Shown: positions 9,702 through 18,553, counted from the first letter of the stretch. The stretch: 64,000 nt of DNA from Mycobacterium asiaticum (GCF_001673635.1 NZ_LZMH01000057.1:1-64000), one strand, 5' to 3'. Notes: generated from the sequence alone by a model not told the origin. Numbers and translations: made by a program.

Positions 9702-11204
9702 TCAGGACCTGGGCTGTTCGACCTTGGACCCGTGCGGGTCGGCGGCCATGCCGTCATGGGCGACCAGCGCCGCCTCCTGGGACAGCTCCGGTCCCGCCGG
9801 CAACAGCGAGACGACCGGCCACGGCGCCAGTTGCGGAACCTCCGCGTCGCCGCGGGGCTCGCGGACACCGGTCATACCCAACGCGGCTGCCGTCGGCAGA
9901 TCCTTGATGTGGTAACGGATTCCGGCATCCGAGACATAGAACAGCTGCCCCATTGCCCTGCTGTCCGACTCGGCTCCGGTGGTCTGGACGTACTCGCCCG
10001 TGCCCGGCTTGAGGTAAACCGAATCGACGCCGGGACCGTTGCCGTCGCCGGTCGCCAATGCGACCGGTTGCGCTCCGGCCGGAATCGGCAAGCGGTGACC
10101 GACCAGCAAGCGAACCGTTGCCTGGGCGGCGGTGTTCGCGCGTTCCCAGGCCATACACACAACGCGGTCCGGTTCGGGATTGACCACCTGCGGCGACACC
10201 CTCGGGTAGTGGTCGATCGGCAGCGTGTGCACTATCGGCACCCGGCTGACCAGTGACGGCGAAACCTCGCGGGCGCCCGAGGCGACATCGTTCGGGTTGC
10301 TGTAGCGGATGATGTCCGCGGCGGCCGAGGTGACCGGCTGCAGCCCGGTGGGCAGCACCACGTACTGCTGCTCGCCGCGGGAGTCGACGGTCTTCACGAT
10401 CGATCCCACCGGATACGCCGAGAAGATCGGGTTGGTGGCCCCGGCGACGTCGATGGTCACCGAGCGGACCGGCGGCACCAGTGGAAACGCGTTGAGCAGT
10501 GCGGTCGAGATCGGGCGGGTCTGCGCATCCTGCAGGTGCAAGGCGTTGATGACCGCCGAGTCCCGGGGGTCGATCAGCGCCCGCACGCCGTCGAAGATCA
10601 GATAGACGGCGTCGCCGGACCGGACCAGCAGCATCTGGGCGTCAGCGGCTGCGCGGATGTCGTCGCCGAGGGTTAGATCGCCCGCGACGACCGTGGTCTG
10701 CACGCTGGCGGTCCCGACGTTGCGGGCCACGTCCGGTGTCTGCACGTCGTCACACACCGTCCACCGCGAGGCACGCATGTCGGCGCCACCGCGAATGCTG
10801 TTGGGAGCGCCGATGATCCCCACCATCGCCCCGCGGGGCAGCTGGTTGAGCCACTTGTCGCTGACCGACTTCGGCGCATCGGGTTTCCCGGTGATCAACC
10901 GGGCTGAGGCCAGATTCAGCACTGGGTGCAACCGGTCACCGATGCGCACATAGAGGCCACCGTTGGAGGTACTGAGCAGAATCTGCGCGTTACCGATGTT
11001 CGGCGAGGGCTTGAAGAACGCGAGCACACCGGCCGCACCGGTGATCAGGACGGCGATCACCAGGCCGACGAGCAGCGACCGCATCTGACCACGCATCGGG
11101 TCATGGATCATCCGCGAGTCGGCGCGGATGAGCGCGTGCTCGAGCCGGCGGATCAGGAACCGGTAGCCGTTGACTTGCGCGCGAGTTGTGACTTGCGCGG
11201 GCAT
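9702..11204 (-). CDS. eccB: EccB, ESX membrane component
   Basis: A 500-residue EccB. The N-terminal cytoplasmic segment has the family signature QVNGYRFLIRRLEHALIR, followed by a single transmembrane helix (about 43-64) and a large periplasmic domain with repeated segments (NGGLYVRIGDRLHPV, LNLASARLI). EccB caps the periplasmic side of the complex and is held there with MycP. ATG 11204 is preceded by GGGGGTGATTC on the coding strand. It converges on the second eccD, ending 4 bp from that stop, and diverges from eccE. The length is normal. Confidence 0.95.
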   Translation of the reverse strand: MPAQVTTRAQVNGYRFLIRRLEHALIRADSRMIHDPMRGQMRSLLVGLVIAVLITGAAGVLAFFKPSPNIGNAQILLSTSNGGLYVRIGDRLHPVLNLASARLITGKPDAPKSVSDKWLNQLPRGAMVGIIGAPNSIRGGADMRASRWTVCDDVQTPDVARNVGTASVQTTVVAGDLTLGDDIRAAADAQMLLVRSGDAVYLIFDGVRALIDPRDSAVINALHLQDAQTRPISTALLNAFPLVPPVRSVTIDVAGATNPIFSAYPVGSIVKTVDSRGEQQYVVLPTGLQPVTSAAADIIRYSNPNDVASGAREVSPSLVSRVPIVHTLPIDHYPRVSPQVVNPEPDRVVCMAWERANTAAQATVRLLVGHRLPIPAGAQPVALATGDGNGPGVDSVYLKPGTGEYVQTTGAESDSRAMGQLFYVSDAGIRYHIKDLPTAAALGMTGVREPRGDAEVPQLAPWPVVSLLPAGPELSQEAALVAHDGMAADPHGSKVEQPRS

Positions 11205-11311
11205 GAATCACCCCCATCAGCGACGGTGAAGCACCGCGCCTCGGTAGCGTATAACAGCGCCACCAGACAAAGGCGCGGTAATTCCTGCGCCCGCGTGAAT
11301 AGGATTTCAGT

Positions 11312-13027
11312 GTGCCGCGTCGTACCGCGACGCCCCCGACCAAGGGCGCGTCATCGGAGCCGAACCAGTTGCGGTCGACGATCGAGATCGGCGCCCAGCG
11401 ACTGTTGCCGCTCGCCGACCTGCTGGTGTTGCAACTGCTGGTCGCCGCGGGCGTGGTGGCCGCGCCCATCCTGGGATTTCCCGGCTGGCAGGGCGGCATT
11501 GTTGGGCTCGCGATCGCGTGCGTGTTGGTGGTCCGCTTCCGCGGCACGACGCTGCCGCGGTTGATCGGGCTGCGGACCGGCTTCTGGTGGCAGCGCAAGC
11601 GACGGGCCCGCAAGATCGTCCCGGCCGAACCGTTCGACGTGCCGATGTCCGACGGCAATCTGATCGGATTCCGTTGGGACGGAGGCACATTGATGTCGCT
11701 GCTGAAGATCGAAGAGAATCCGCAAGCCATGACGATCATGGAGCCGGGCATGACGGTCTCCGGCGAAACCGTACCGGTTCAGGCCTTGGTCGATTGCCTG
11801 CAGCAGTTCGACATCACCCTGGATTCGATCGACATCCTGTCCCAGGGTGCGCGCTCGCAAGGGCACAGCCAGGTGGCGGCGGCCTACGACGCCGTGCTGG
11901 GCCCGCTGCCCGCGATCGCCCAGCGCAACGTGTGGATCGCCATCCGATTCGACCCGTCCAGGTGCGCGGACGCGGTGCGCCGGCGTGGCGGCGGGCGCAA
12001 TGGGATTCTGCGGGCGGCGACCACCGCGACGCGCCGGGTGGCCAACCGGTTGACCGAGGGCGGCCTGCGCACCCGAGTGCTGACGGCCAGCGAGATCGGC
12101 CAAGCCACAAATCAATTGACCGACGGGGTGGATCTGAGCACCGTTGAGGAGACGTGGCGCACCTGCCGTGAGGGCCGGTTCCGGCTGCGCAGTTTCGCCG
12201 TCAAACCGCGCATGCTCACCACGGCCGGACTCGGTCTGCTGTGGACCATTCCCAGCTACTCCACCACCATGTCCCTTTCGTTACGCCGCGACCGTCCCCG
12301 CGGGCCGATCCAGGTGCGCGGGTTGGCGCGGTTCGACACCCATGGCCGGGCCCGCATCCAGCTGCGCGGCCTCACGCACCTGCGGGGCCTGCAATACTCG
12401 GCGCTGGCCGCGAGCCTGCCGGTGCCGACCCCGCCGCGGCGGGTCGACAAGTGGGCCTATTCAAACGCAACCACCAACGCCGACAAGGACTTTGAACTCC
12501 TGAAGGTGCCGGCTTCGGGCTGCGGCCAGGTGGTCGGCGCCGACGACCACGGCCGCGCGGTCGCACTGAGCCTGTTCGGCCCCCAGATCCGGCGAGTGGA
12601 GATCGCCGGGACACTGCATCTTGCGCAGCAGGTGGTGTTGCGTTCGCTGGCGCTGGGCGCGCACGTGCTGGTGCACAGCCGACGCCCGGCGAAATGGCGC
12701 ACCATGGTCGACGAGGTGGATGACCACGACCTGCTGTGGGTCTCCGACTTCAACCGGGGGTCCATGCAGGCCGGAGCGGACCGCAACTACTCGGTCGAGA
12801 TGTTCGACGGAGTGCCCGAGCAGGCGGTGCGCGTCGGGGTGACCACCATTGTGGTGCTGCCGCCGCAATCGGCCGTCACGACAAACGCCGACGTCGCGCT
12901 GCAATCGCTCGACGTCGACACCGACACCGTCAAGGTCAGCACCCGTACCGGATCATCGGTGATCACGATGGTCGCCACCGACGAAGAGATGCGCTACCTG
13001 AAAGCGTCCTTCGCCGCCCCGGACTAG
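11312..13027 (+). CDS. eccE: EccE, ESX membrane component
   Basis: A 571-residue protein with two N-terminal transmembrane helices (about 33-54 and 61-75), a basic stretch (WWQRKRRARK) and a long cytoplasmic domain. This layout and the position beside eccB match EccE, the peripheral subunit of the ESX core complex. The start is GTG at 11312. The classical M. tuberculosis ESX-4 lacks eccE, so its presence here suggests a complete four-subunit core (B, C, D, E). Sequence identity to known EccE could not be measured; the call rests on layout, context and partial pattern. Confidence 0.85.
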   Translation: MPRRTATPPTKGASSEPNQLRSTIEIGAQRLLPLADLLVLQLLVAAGVVAAPILGFPGWQGGIVGLAIACVLVVRFRGTTLPRLIGLRTGFWWQRKRRARKIVPAEPFDVPMSDGNLIGFRWDGGTLMSLLKIEENPQAMTIMEPGMTVSGETVPVQALVDCLQQFDITLDSIDILSQGARSQGHSQVAAAYDAVLGPLPAIAQRNVWIAIRFDPSRCADAVRRRGGGRNGILRAATTATRRVANRLTEGGLRTRVLTASEIGQATNQLTDGVDLSTVEETWRTCREGRFRLRSFAVKPRMLTTAGLGLLWTIPSYSTTMSLSLRRDRPRGPIQVRGLARFDTHGRARIQLRGLTHLRGLQYSALAASLPVPTPPRRVDKWAYSNATTNADKDFELLKVPASGCGQVVGADDHGRAVALSLFGPQIRRVEIAGTLHLAQQVVLRSLALGAHVLVHSRRPAKWRTMVDEVDDHDLLWVSDFNRGSMQAGADRNYSVEMFDGVPEQAVRVGVTTIVVLPPQSAVTTNADVALQSLDVDTDTVKVSTRTGSSVITMVATDEEMRYLKASFAAPD

Positions 13028-13061
13028 AGCCCGAGACTAAGAAAGCTACAAAGGAGTGATG

Positions 13062-13808
13062 ATGGCCTACCCGTCCGGTTACGAGGGCTACTACCCGACG
13101 GATCAGGCGTGGTCTTCCGGTGACGCCAAACCGGCGCACCGCCACCTGACCGTGGCGGTCGTGCTGCTCGGGCTGGGTGCCTACCTGGTCAGCTTCGGTC
13201 CGATGCTCAACGCCGCCGGAATCGACTGGGACGTTCGCTTTGCGGTCCTCGCGGGGCTGCTGGCCGCGTTCGGGCTGCTTCCCCGGCAGACGTCGGCTCC
13301 CAAAATCGTTGCGGTGCTTGCCGCGATCGGATTCCTGGACGCCTTGTCGCGAGGGATCGTGGTGCCCGACGGCATCGAGCCCGGGTGGGCGCTGTGGGTG
13401 CTGATCGTGCTCAACGCATTGCAGACCGCCGCCGCGATCGGCGCGGTGCTGACCCAGCCGAGCGCGACCGACGAACAACAAGCCTGGTACGCGGCGTACG
13501 CCGAGCAATACGCGCAGGCGGCGGCCCAGTACTACGGGCAATACGCCGCATCCGAGCAGGCCGACACCGGGTACGACGGCGCTACCGCGCACGCCCAGCA
13601 GCCGGCGCAGACGAGACCGGCAGCGGCTCCTCAGGAGGCGAGTTACGCCGAATTCGTCGCTGGGCAGCCCACGGCACCCGCCGACCAAGCAACGGGGCAG
13701 CCGTCCCAGCTTCCGACCGGCCTACCGCAGGTGGGGCAGCACGCGGCGCCCGCCGCGCCGCCCAGCGAAACCGGCCAGCCGCAGCACCACACGTCGGCGC
13801 CGCACTGA
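13062..13808 (+). CDS. DUF5336 family membrane protein with Ala/Gln/Tyr-rich tail (34 kDa antigen-like)
   Basis: About 248 residues: a Tyr-rich N-terminus (AYPSGYEGYYPTD), four hydrophobic helices within residues 25-140, then a disordered tail with repeated tyrosines (YAAYAEQYAQAAAQYYGQYA) and Pro/Gln/Ala-rich sequence. This is the layout of the mycobacterial 34 kDa antigen/Rv0954 family (DUF5336). AAGGAG at 13051-13056 lies 5 nt before ATG 13062, so the upstream GTG and ATG (13056 and 13059) are less likely. It follows eccE by 34 bp and may be co-transcribed. A role in ESX function is inference only. Confidence 0.82.
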   Translation: MAYPSGYEGYYPTDQAWSSGDAKPAHRHLTVAVVLLGLGAYLVSFGPMLNAAGIDWDVRFAVLAGLLAAFGLLPRQTSAPKIVAVLAAIGFLDALSRGIVVPDGIEPGWALWVLIVLNALQTAAAIGAVLTQPSATDEQQAWYAAYAEQYAQAAAQYYGQYAASEQADTGYDGATAHAQQPAQTRPAAAPQEASYAEFVAGQPTAPADQATGQPSQLPTGLPQVGQHAAPAAPPSETGQPQHHTSAPH

Positions 13809-13820
13809 CGTCGCTGCGGT

Positions 13821-14945
13821 TCAACCGATGGAGAGCTGCGCGATCAGCGTGTTGATCGCCGCGGCGACATCGTCGGGAATCGGACGCTCGGCCTCGGCGT
13901 CGGCCAGAAACGACGCCGGCAACCCCGCCGCGGCAGCGGCTTCCTCCAGGCTCAGCTCGGCGCGATGCCGCGCACCGTAGAGCCGCTGCCCCAACGTGGC
14001 GTGCGGTGACCGCGCGGCGCGCGCCATCACGTCGTTGTAGGCGCGGCGCACACTGCTCAGCGCCAGCACGATCGACGGGGTGCCCTTGGCGTTGCGCGCC
14101 GCGCTGGCCGCCACGTTCTCGAGTTTGCGCAGGTCGGCCAGGATGCTGGTGACGCGTGGCGTGAAGTTGGGATCCGACGGCTCACCCAGCAGACTCATCG
14201 CCGCGCTGATGCTGTGCATGGCGAGCTCGACCGCCTCGGCCATCAATGGGGCGCGGACGGTGTCGGTGAGCGACTCGGTGGTCTCGTCGCCGGCCGGCGG
14301 GCCCGTGACACCGGGAGCGGCCGGGGTTCCGCTGCGGATTCGGGCGATGGTGCCGGGGGGCCATTGCAGCGCCTCCTCGAGCTTGGCGAGCGTCGCCCGG
14401 CGCGGCCAGCTGCGCCCCTTCTCGAACGCGATCAGCGTGCCCGCATTGATGATCTTGTCTTTGGCCAGGCCGCGCTGGGTGATCTGAAGCTCGTTGCGCC
14501 GGTTGGCGACCGCCCGCCCGGCGCGTGCCACCCCGGGGTCCACCTCGGCGTCCCACCATTGGTCCTCGTCGGGTTCGGGTAGGTCGATGACCCGGGTGAC
14601 GTCGCCGGACGTATCCCGCGGCTCGGCGAGCTTCCCTGTCGGCGTCAGCGAGACCTCGATGCCTTCCGGATCGCCTAGATGAAGAGTGGTGGGGCCTGTG
14701 ATCACCACCGAGCTGCGGCGCACACCGTCGAGATACATGCCGTTCGTGCTGGTGTCGATGGCCTGCCAGGCGTCGTGCCCGGGCTCGAGGCGCACATGTG
14801 CCCGGGAGATGCGCTCGTCCGCGAGGCGGACGGCGGCCGAGCTGTCCCGGCCGATGACGGCGACGCCGCCGTGCGGGTCCAGGGTGTGCACCTCGTCGCC
14901 GAGTCGCACCGCCATCGCGGGCACCGAGGGCTGGTCAGGTGTCAC
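13821..14945 (-). CDS. FHA domain-HTH fusion protein, probable regulator
   Basis: 374 residues. An FHA phosphothreonine-binding domain spans about 10-100 (VIGRDSSAAVRL, ISRAHVRLE, STNGMYLDG), followed by an XRE-type helix-turn-helix around 150-215 (RNELQITQRGLAK, INAGTLIAFEKG). The C-terminal 45 residues (LSLEEAAAAAGLPASFL) look like a second HTH-type helical element. FHA domains read Ser/Thr-kinase signals, so this looks like a phosphorylation-responsive DNA-binding or scaffold protein. GTG 14945 has GGGGGAG 7 nt upstream. It diverges from the WhiB6-like gene across 315 bp, so it could act on that shared region. Confidence 0.82.
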   Translation of the reverse strand: MTPDQPSVPAMAVRLGDEVHTLDPHGGVAVIGRDSSAAVRLADERISRAHVRLEPGHDAWQAIDTSTNGMYLDGVRRSSVVITGPTTLHLGDPEGIEVSLTPTGKLAEPRDTSGDVTRVIDLPEPDEDQWWDAEVDPGVARAGRAVANRRNELQITQRGLAKDKIINAGTLIAFEKGRSWPRRATLAKLEEALQWPPGTIARIRSGTPAAPGVTGPPAGDETTESLTDTVRAPLMAEAVELAMHSISAAMSLLGEPSDPNFTPRVTSILADLRKLENVAASAARNAKGTPSIVLALSSVRRAYNDVMARAARSPHATLGQRLYGARHRAELSLEEAAAAAGLPASFLADAEAERPIPDDVAAAINTLIAQLSIG

Positions 14946-15009
14946 TGCGTCACTCCCCCGCGCTCAGACCCCCGGATGTTGAGCATCTCCGCTACAGCCT
15001 TCCTCGAAC

Positions 15010-15050
15010 CGCGGTTATTGATGCTACATCTTTGTTGGTTCATAACCGCG
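15010..15050. promoter_or_regulatory. Inverted repeat CGCGGTTAT-N23-ATAACCGCG
   Basis: The 9-bp arms are exact reverse complements, separated by 23 bp, in the divergent promoter of the FHA-HTH and whiB6-like genes. There is no T tract, so an operator is more likely than a terminator. Confidence 0.55.
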
Positions 15051-15191
15051 CACCGCAGGTCACGGATTCGCAGCACTGTGCAGCTGCCGATCCCCCGCTA
15101 TCGACTCCAGGCATGCTGACCTGCGGATTTACGGTTCGCCCCGGAAGGGCGGTGAGTTATTTCCGTAGCTGCTACGTTTTAGTTGTTGCAT
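15023..15191 (+). repeat. Imperfect direct repeat upstream of the whiB6-like gene
   Basis: Two 21-bp copies, 15023-15043 (beginning GCTACATCTTTGTTGG) and 15171-15191 (beginning GCTACGTTTTAGTTGT), match at 16 of 21 positions with starts 148 bp apart. The second copy ends 70 bp before the start codon. They are candidate regulator sites. Confidence 0.4.
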
Positions 15192-15260
15192 CTGGCGCTG
15201 ATCTTTGGTTAAAGTCGTCGCATCGGAGGCGCGCTGGCGCCGGAAGTGGAGGGGAAGGCG

Positions 15261-15578
15261 ATGACCGCAGCTGCTGCGCCGCTGTTCACGCGGCTGGATG
15301 AATACGTTCCGGTGTGTGCCGCCAACCCCGAGCGGTGGACGACCAGCGAACCCGACGACGAGGCCAAGGCGCTCTGCCAGGCGTGCCCGCGACGCTGGCT
15401 GTGCGCCCGCGAAGCATGCCAGGACCCGAACGTCGAGGGGCTGTGGGCCGGCGTGGTGATTCCCGAGTCCGGGCGCCCTCGCGAATTCGCGATACGGCGA
15501 CTACGCGCGCTGGCCGAGCGCGGCGGATATCACGTACCGCCGCGGCGGCGGGGCCGACCGCCCAAGGTGATGCCCTAG
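15261..15578 (+). CDS. WhiB6-like iron-sulfur transcription factor with AT-hook-like tail
   Basis: 105 residues. Four WhiB cysteines are Cys19, Cys39, Cys42 and Cys48, with an extra Cys53; the turn motif is EGLWAG (59-64). The core (RWTT, DDEAK, CPRRWLCAR, GLWAGVVIPESGR) closely matches M. tuberculosis WhiB6, the regulator of ESX-1 genes. Unlike the WhiB6 I remember, it ends in RRRGRPPK, an AT-hook-like element as in WhiB7. GGAGGGG 6 nt upstream fixes ATG 15261. Its place inside an ESX locus suggests it controls this system in response to redox or nitric oxide, which is inference from WhiB6 biology. Confidence 0.93.
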   Translation: MTAAAAPLFTRLDEYVPVCAANPERWTTSEPDDEAKALCQACPRRWLCAREACQDPNVEGLWAGVVIPESGRPREFAIRRLRALAERGGYHVPPRRRGRPPKVMP

Positions 15579-15582
15579 CTGT

Positions 15583-16077
15583 TCAAGGGATGGGGGCCGA
15601 GCCGATCTGGCACACCAGCAGGTCGCCGTGGCGCACCTGCAGGGTGAACATCGACGCCCCGCCGTCCGCGCGTAATACGTCCACTGTCCACACCGGTCCG
15701 CTACGGGTGAATCTCGCGACGGCATCCACCGGCAGCGGGCGAACGAATCCGCCGCGTTTGATCTCGTCGATCTCGGTGGCCAGGACTCCCTCACGTGGCT
15801 CCGGGCACGACAGGGCTTCCACGTTCGCAAGCTGTCGCGCATTTCGTTCGCGCATCCACACCCGCACCGTGTTGGCGGCCACGGCATAGGCCTGCTCATC
15901 CGGCATCGACTCACTGGCCGCCATCGGCCGCAGGGTGGCACCGCCATAACCGTCACCGCGGTCGCGGCCTGCGATCGCAACGAGCAGCACCGCGACAGAT
16001 GCCAGGGCCGCAAAACCCCACGCGCCCAACCGAATCCATTTCCGGACGGGCCTGACCGGCTCGGCAGCCATGATCAC
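15583..16077 (-). CDS. Single-pass membrane protein of unknown function (ESX-locus)
   Basis: About 164 residues with a short cytoplasmic N-terminus, one transmembrane helix (about residues 18-38, LGAWGFAALASVAVLLVAIAG) and an extracytoplasmic domain of about 120 residues with few motifs (EALSCPEPREG; LQVRHGDLLVCQ). The two cysteines could form a disulfide. GTG 16077 overlaps the stop of the upstream gene by 4 nt; ATG 16071 is an alternative. It shares the membrane-anchor-plus-small-domain layout of its upstream neighbour, so the two probably work together. I do not recognise the family. Confidence 0.72.
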   Translation of the reverse strand: MIMAAEPVRPVRKWIRLGAWGFAALASVAVLLVAIAGRDRGDGYGGATLRPMAASESMPDEQAYAVAANTVRVWMRERNARQLANVEALSCPEPREGVLATEIDEIKRGGFVRPLPVDAVARFTRSGPVWTVDVLRADGGASMFTLQVRHGDLLVCQIGSAPIP

Positions 16078-16886
16078 GCCAACGGTGGCGTGTCGGCGTC
16101 ACACACCCTCAACTCGCCGCCCTCCTGCACCAGCGTGTACTCATCGGAGAAGTAGCCGCCGTGTTGTTGCGCCTCCTGCACCAAACGCGTCTGGCGCTCG
16201 CTGATCGGGTGCACCCGCAACATGAACCGACCCCAAACCCGCTCCCCTTCGTCGCGGAACCCGACGACCGCCTCGAGGTGAATGATTCCCTGGACGGTGC
16301 TGTTCTGCTCAACGCCTGCGATCTCGTCTTCGACGTTCTTGCCGGGGTTCGCGCAAACCAACGCCCGTAACGCCGCGCCGTCGCCGCGGTTCTCCGCGTC
16401 ATACCAGCGCCTGAGTACCTCGAAGGCTGGCTGCTGGCGAGGCGACGGGACGGGCACCGCCATCATGTCCGCTCGCGGCGGCGGTGGCGGGGTTCGCCAC
16501 CCGACGGCGAACACCAACACCGCGGCCACCGAACACAGCGCCGTGACCGCCGCCAGTACCCGCACCGGCCATCGCCACGGCCGACCGGCTACGCGCGCCG
16601 CATCGGTACGCTCCGACAGCCGCCCGTCGGAGTGGCAGTCGATCACCAGTGTGCGCCAGGGTGTTCCGCCCGCGGCGGCCTGCGCGCGGTAATCGTTGAG
16701 CATGTCGACCACCCCATCGGGCACGTCCAACCGCGCCGGCGCCGACGCGGGCGACGTCACCGTCGCGACGACCGGCGCCGCGGCCGACGGGTCGAACTCG
16801 ACTCGAAGATGTGCCCACCCCACCGGCGCCCGGCTCAAGAGCGTCGTCACTGCATCCTCGACCAGGCGCCGATCACCCGAACCCAC
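16074..16886 (-). CDS. Membrane protein with DUF600-like N-terminus and NTF2-like external domain
   Basis: 270 residues. Residues 1-100 form a cytoplasmic domain (LVEDAVTTLLSRAPVGWAHL, TLVIDCHSDGRLSE) that faintly resembles the YezG/DUF600 immunity-type fold. A transmembrane helix at about 108-130 follows, then a Pro-rich spacer and an external domain (WYDAENRGDGAALRALVCAN) that resembles the NTF2/DUF4878 type common in Mce-associated and ESX-accessory proteins. The start is GTG 16886. It overlaps the next gene by 4 nt and lies 10 bp after the propeller gene, so three minus-strand genes form an operon. The YezG resemblance is weak and needs a profile search. Confidence 0.68.
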   Translation of the reverse strand: MGSGDRRLVEDAVTTLLSRAPVGWAHLRVEFDPSAAAPVVATVTSPASAPARLDVPDGVVDMLNDYRAQAAAGGTPWRTLVIDCHSDGRLSERTDAARVAGRPWRWPVRVLAAVTALCSVAAVLVFAVGWRTPPPPPRADMMAVPVPSPRQQPAFEVLRRWYDAENRGDGAALRALVCANPGKNVEDEIAGVEQNSTVQGIIHLEAVVGFRDEGERVWGRFMLRVHPISERQTRLVQEAQQHGGYFSDEYTLVQEGGELRVCDADTPPLA

Positions 16887-16895
16887 CCGGCAAGA

Positions 16896-18374
16896 CTAGC
16901 CAGGGGGGCGCAGCCAGGTCATCGTGTTGCGGTCGCGGTCGCGTTGCAACAAGCCGGTGCCGACCTTCCAGATAGCGACGTGTGCGTCGTCGGGGGTTTG
17001 CCACATTGTCTGGCAGGTCGTCATGTTGACCGCCGCATAACGTTCGCCGTGCATGTCGATCCCGCTGACGATCGTGGTGCCGTTGGAGGCGACATACGTT
17101 CCGTCCGGAAAGGTTCCGTGCAGGTCCACACCGCTGCAGATTGCGCCGGCCTGGCCGGTCAGCAGGTCCCACTGTTGCCAGCGCCGTTCGCTGGGCTCGC
17201 CCAGCCCGAGGTAAATCTTGGCGCCGATGGTGCGGACGTCGGTGACGGGTTTCGGTGCCGCGAACTGCGTCACCGGGGTGCCCGCCGCGGTATAGACCGC
17301 GATATTGCCGTCCACCTCCACCGCCGGCATGGGCGGATTGTCCAGCAAGGTCACCATGGACCGCCCCAGAGGCCGCTGCGCCACCAACCGCCCCTTGGTG
17401 TCATAGAAGAGAACGCCGGTCTCGCCGCTCTGGGAGTTCCGGTAGGCGTAGGCGAAGCCCTCGTTGTAGACGACCGCACGATGCAGCGACAAGCCGGCCG
17501 GAGCCGTCGGCGTCAGGTCCGCTCCGTCGGTCACCGAAAAAACCCGGTTCGGATCGCCACCGGTTGACACCGCCAACGTCGGCGCGGGGATGTCGTTGGC
17601 CACCCGGTAGTCCATCGGCATGAAGAACCCGTCGCCCGGCACCGACCAGGTGCGCTCGCCGTGCGAACCGACCCCGAAGACGCCCTGGCCCTCCACCGCG
17701 GCCACCAGCCACGTCTGCCCGAGGTGAGTGCCCGCCGGATGAGCCTCGGGGCGCCCCGGAAAGGCGGCGAAACCCACGTCGGTGGGACCGGTGAAACTGA
17801 GCGATCCGTGAACCAGGTCGATCACCCACGCAGTCAGCCGCGCACCGGTTTTCAGGCACACCGCCACCCCCGGCCCGTTGCCGAAACACTCCGCGTCGTA
17901 GCTGTAGTCGGGCAGGGGCACCGGGTCGAACAAGCGGGCACCGGTCCTGGTATCGATCCCGTAGACCCACGCCTGCTGCGGCCGGCACGCAGTTGTACAG
18001 AAGTTGTCGACGAATTGGGACAGGAAGTAGGCCTTGTCGCCACTAGCGGCGAACAGCTCACCCAACGGCGCATAGTCGGGCATACCCAGATCGGTCGGGC
18101 CGACCTGCCAGCCTGCGACCGGTTGCCGATCCAACGCGAACGGCACCAACAAATCCGTTGGGGTACCGATCGGCGGCTGCCACGGTAGCCCGGCGTCGCG
18201 CCCCGTGTGCCTACCGCCCAGCAAACCCGCCCGCCACGCGGCTACGCCGCCGGCCAGGACCACCACCGTCAGCACTACGGCCGCAATCCACCACCAACGA
18301 CGTCGAGGCGGTGTTGATTGCTGGGGCTCGACCCATTGATACCCGCCTTGGGGCGCCCCACCACCCGATACCAC
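16896..18374 (-). CDS. Membrane-anchored beta-propeller (PQQ-like) protein
   Basis: 492 residues. A Pro/Gln-rich cytoplasmic N-terminus leads into RRRWWW and one transmembrane helix (about 28-48), then a large extracytoplasmic domain of repeated blades (AWVYGIDTRTGARLF, TAWVIDLVHGSLSF, VLFYDTKGRLVAQ, WQQWDLLTGQAG). The D-x-x-T/H-G blade turns are typical of PQQ-like propellers. The Cys pair in NFCTTACRP could form a disulfide. Its function is unknown; a sensor or scaffold for the ESX membrane complex is possible from context. GTG 18374 begins the frame. It is probably the first gene of a three-gene operon running to 15583. Confidence 0.75.
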   Translation of the reverse strand: MVSGGGAPQGGYQWVEPQQSTPPRRRWWWIAAVVLTVVVLAGGVAAWRAGLLGGRHTGRDAGLPWQPPIGTPTDLLVPFALDRQPVAGWQVGPTDLGMPDYAPLGELFAASGDKAYFLSQFVDNFCTTACRPQQAWVYGIDTRTGARLFDPVPLPDYSYDAECFGNGPGVAVCLKTGARLTAWVIDLVHGSLSFTGPTDVGFAAFPGRPEAHPAGTHLGQTWLVAAVEGQGVFGVGSHGERTWSVPGDGFFMPMDYRVANDIPAPTLAVSTGGDPNRVFSVTDGADLTPTAPAGLSLHRAVVYNEGFAYAYRNSQSGETGVLFYDTKGRLVAQRPLGRSMVTLLDNPPMPAVEVDGNIAVYTAAGTPVTQFAAPKPVTDVRTIGAKIYLGLGEPSERRWQQWDLLTGQAGAICSGVDLHGTFPDGTYVASNGTTIVSGIDMHGERYAAVNMTTCQTMWQTPDDAHVAIWKVGTGLLQRDRDRNTMTWLRPPG

Positions 18375-18553
18375 TCACACCCCCACATCCGGTCGATGCA
18401 CCACGGCCAGGCTAGTCAGCCGACCACCTCCGCCGGTCCAACCGCAGGCAATTATCCGTGCGCAATACGCAAAACCGTGTCTTAGGCTGAACTGAACGGG
18501 TCATCGCGACCGGGTGGTTCGGGTCGCGGATGTGCGCTCGGGGGAGGAACGAC

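Larger units (their letters stand above)
14946..15260. promoter_or_regulatory. 315-bp divergent control region (FHA-HTH gene / whiB6-like gene)
   Basis: There is no convincing gene here. It is AT-richer than its surroundings and contains a perfect 9-bp inverted repeat (15010-15018 and 15042-15050) and an imperfect 21-bp direct repeat (15023-15043 and 15171-15191, 16 of 21 identical). It probably holds both promoters and operator sites. Confidence 0.6.

Noticed and set aside
13821..14945. EspR-like regulator
   Set aside because: EspR is a short HTH protein without an FHA domain; domain order here is different.
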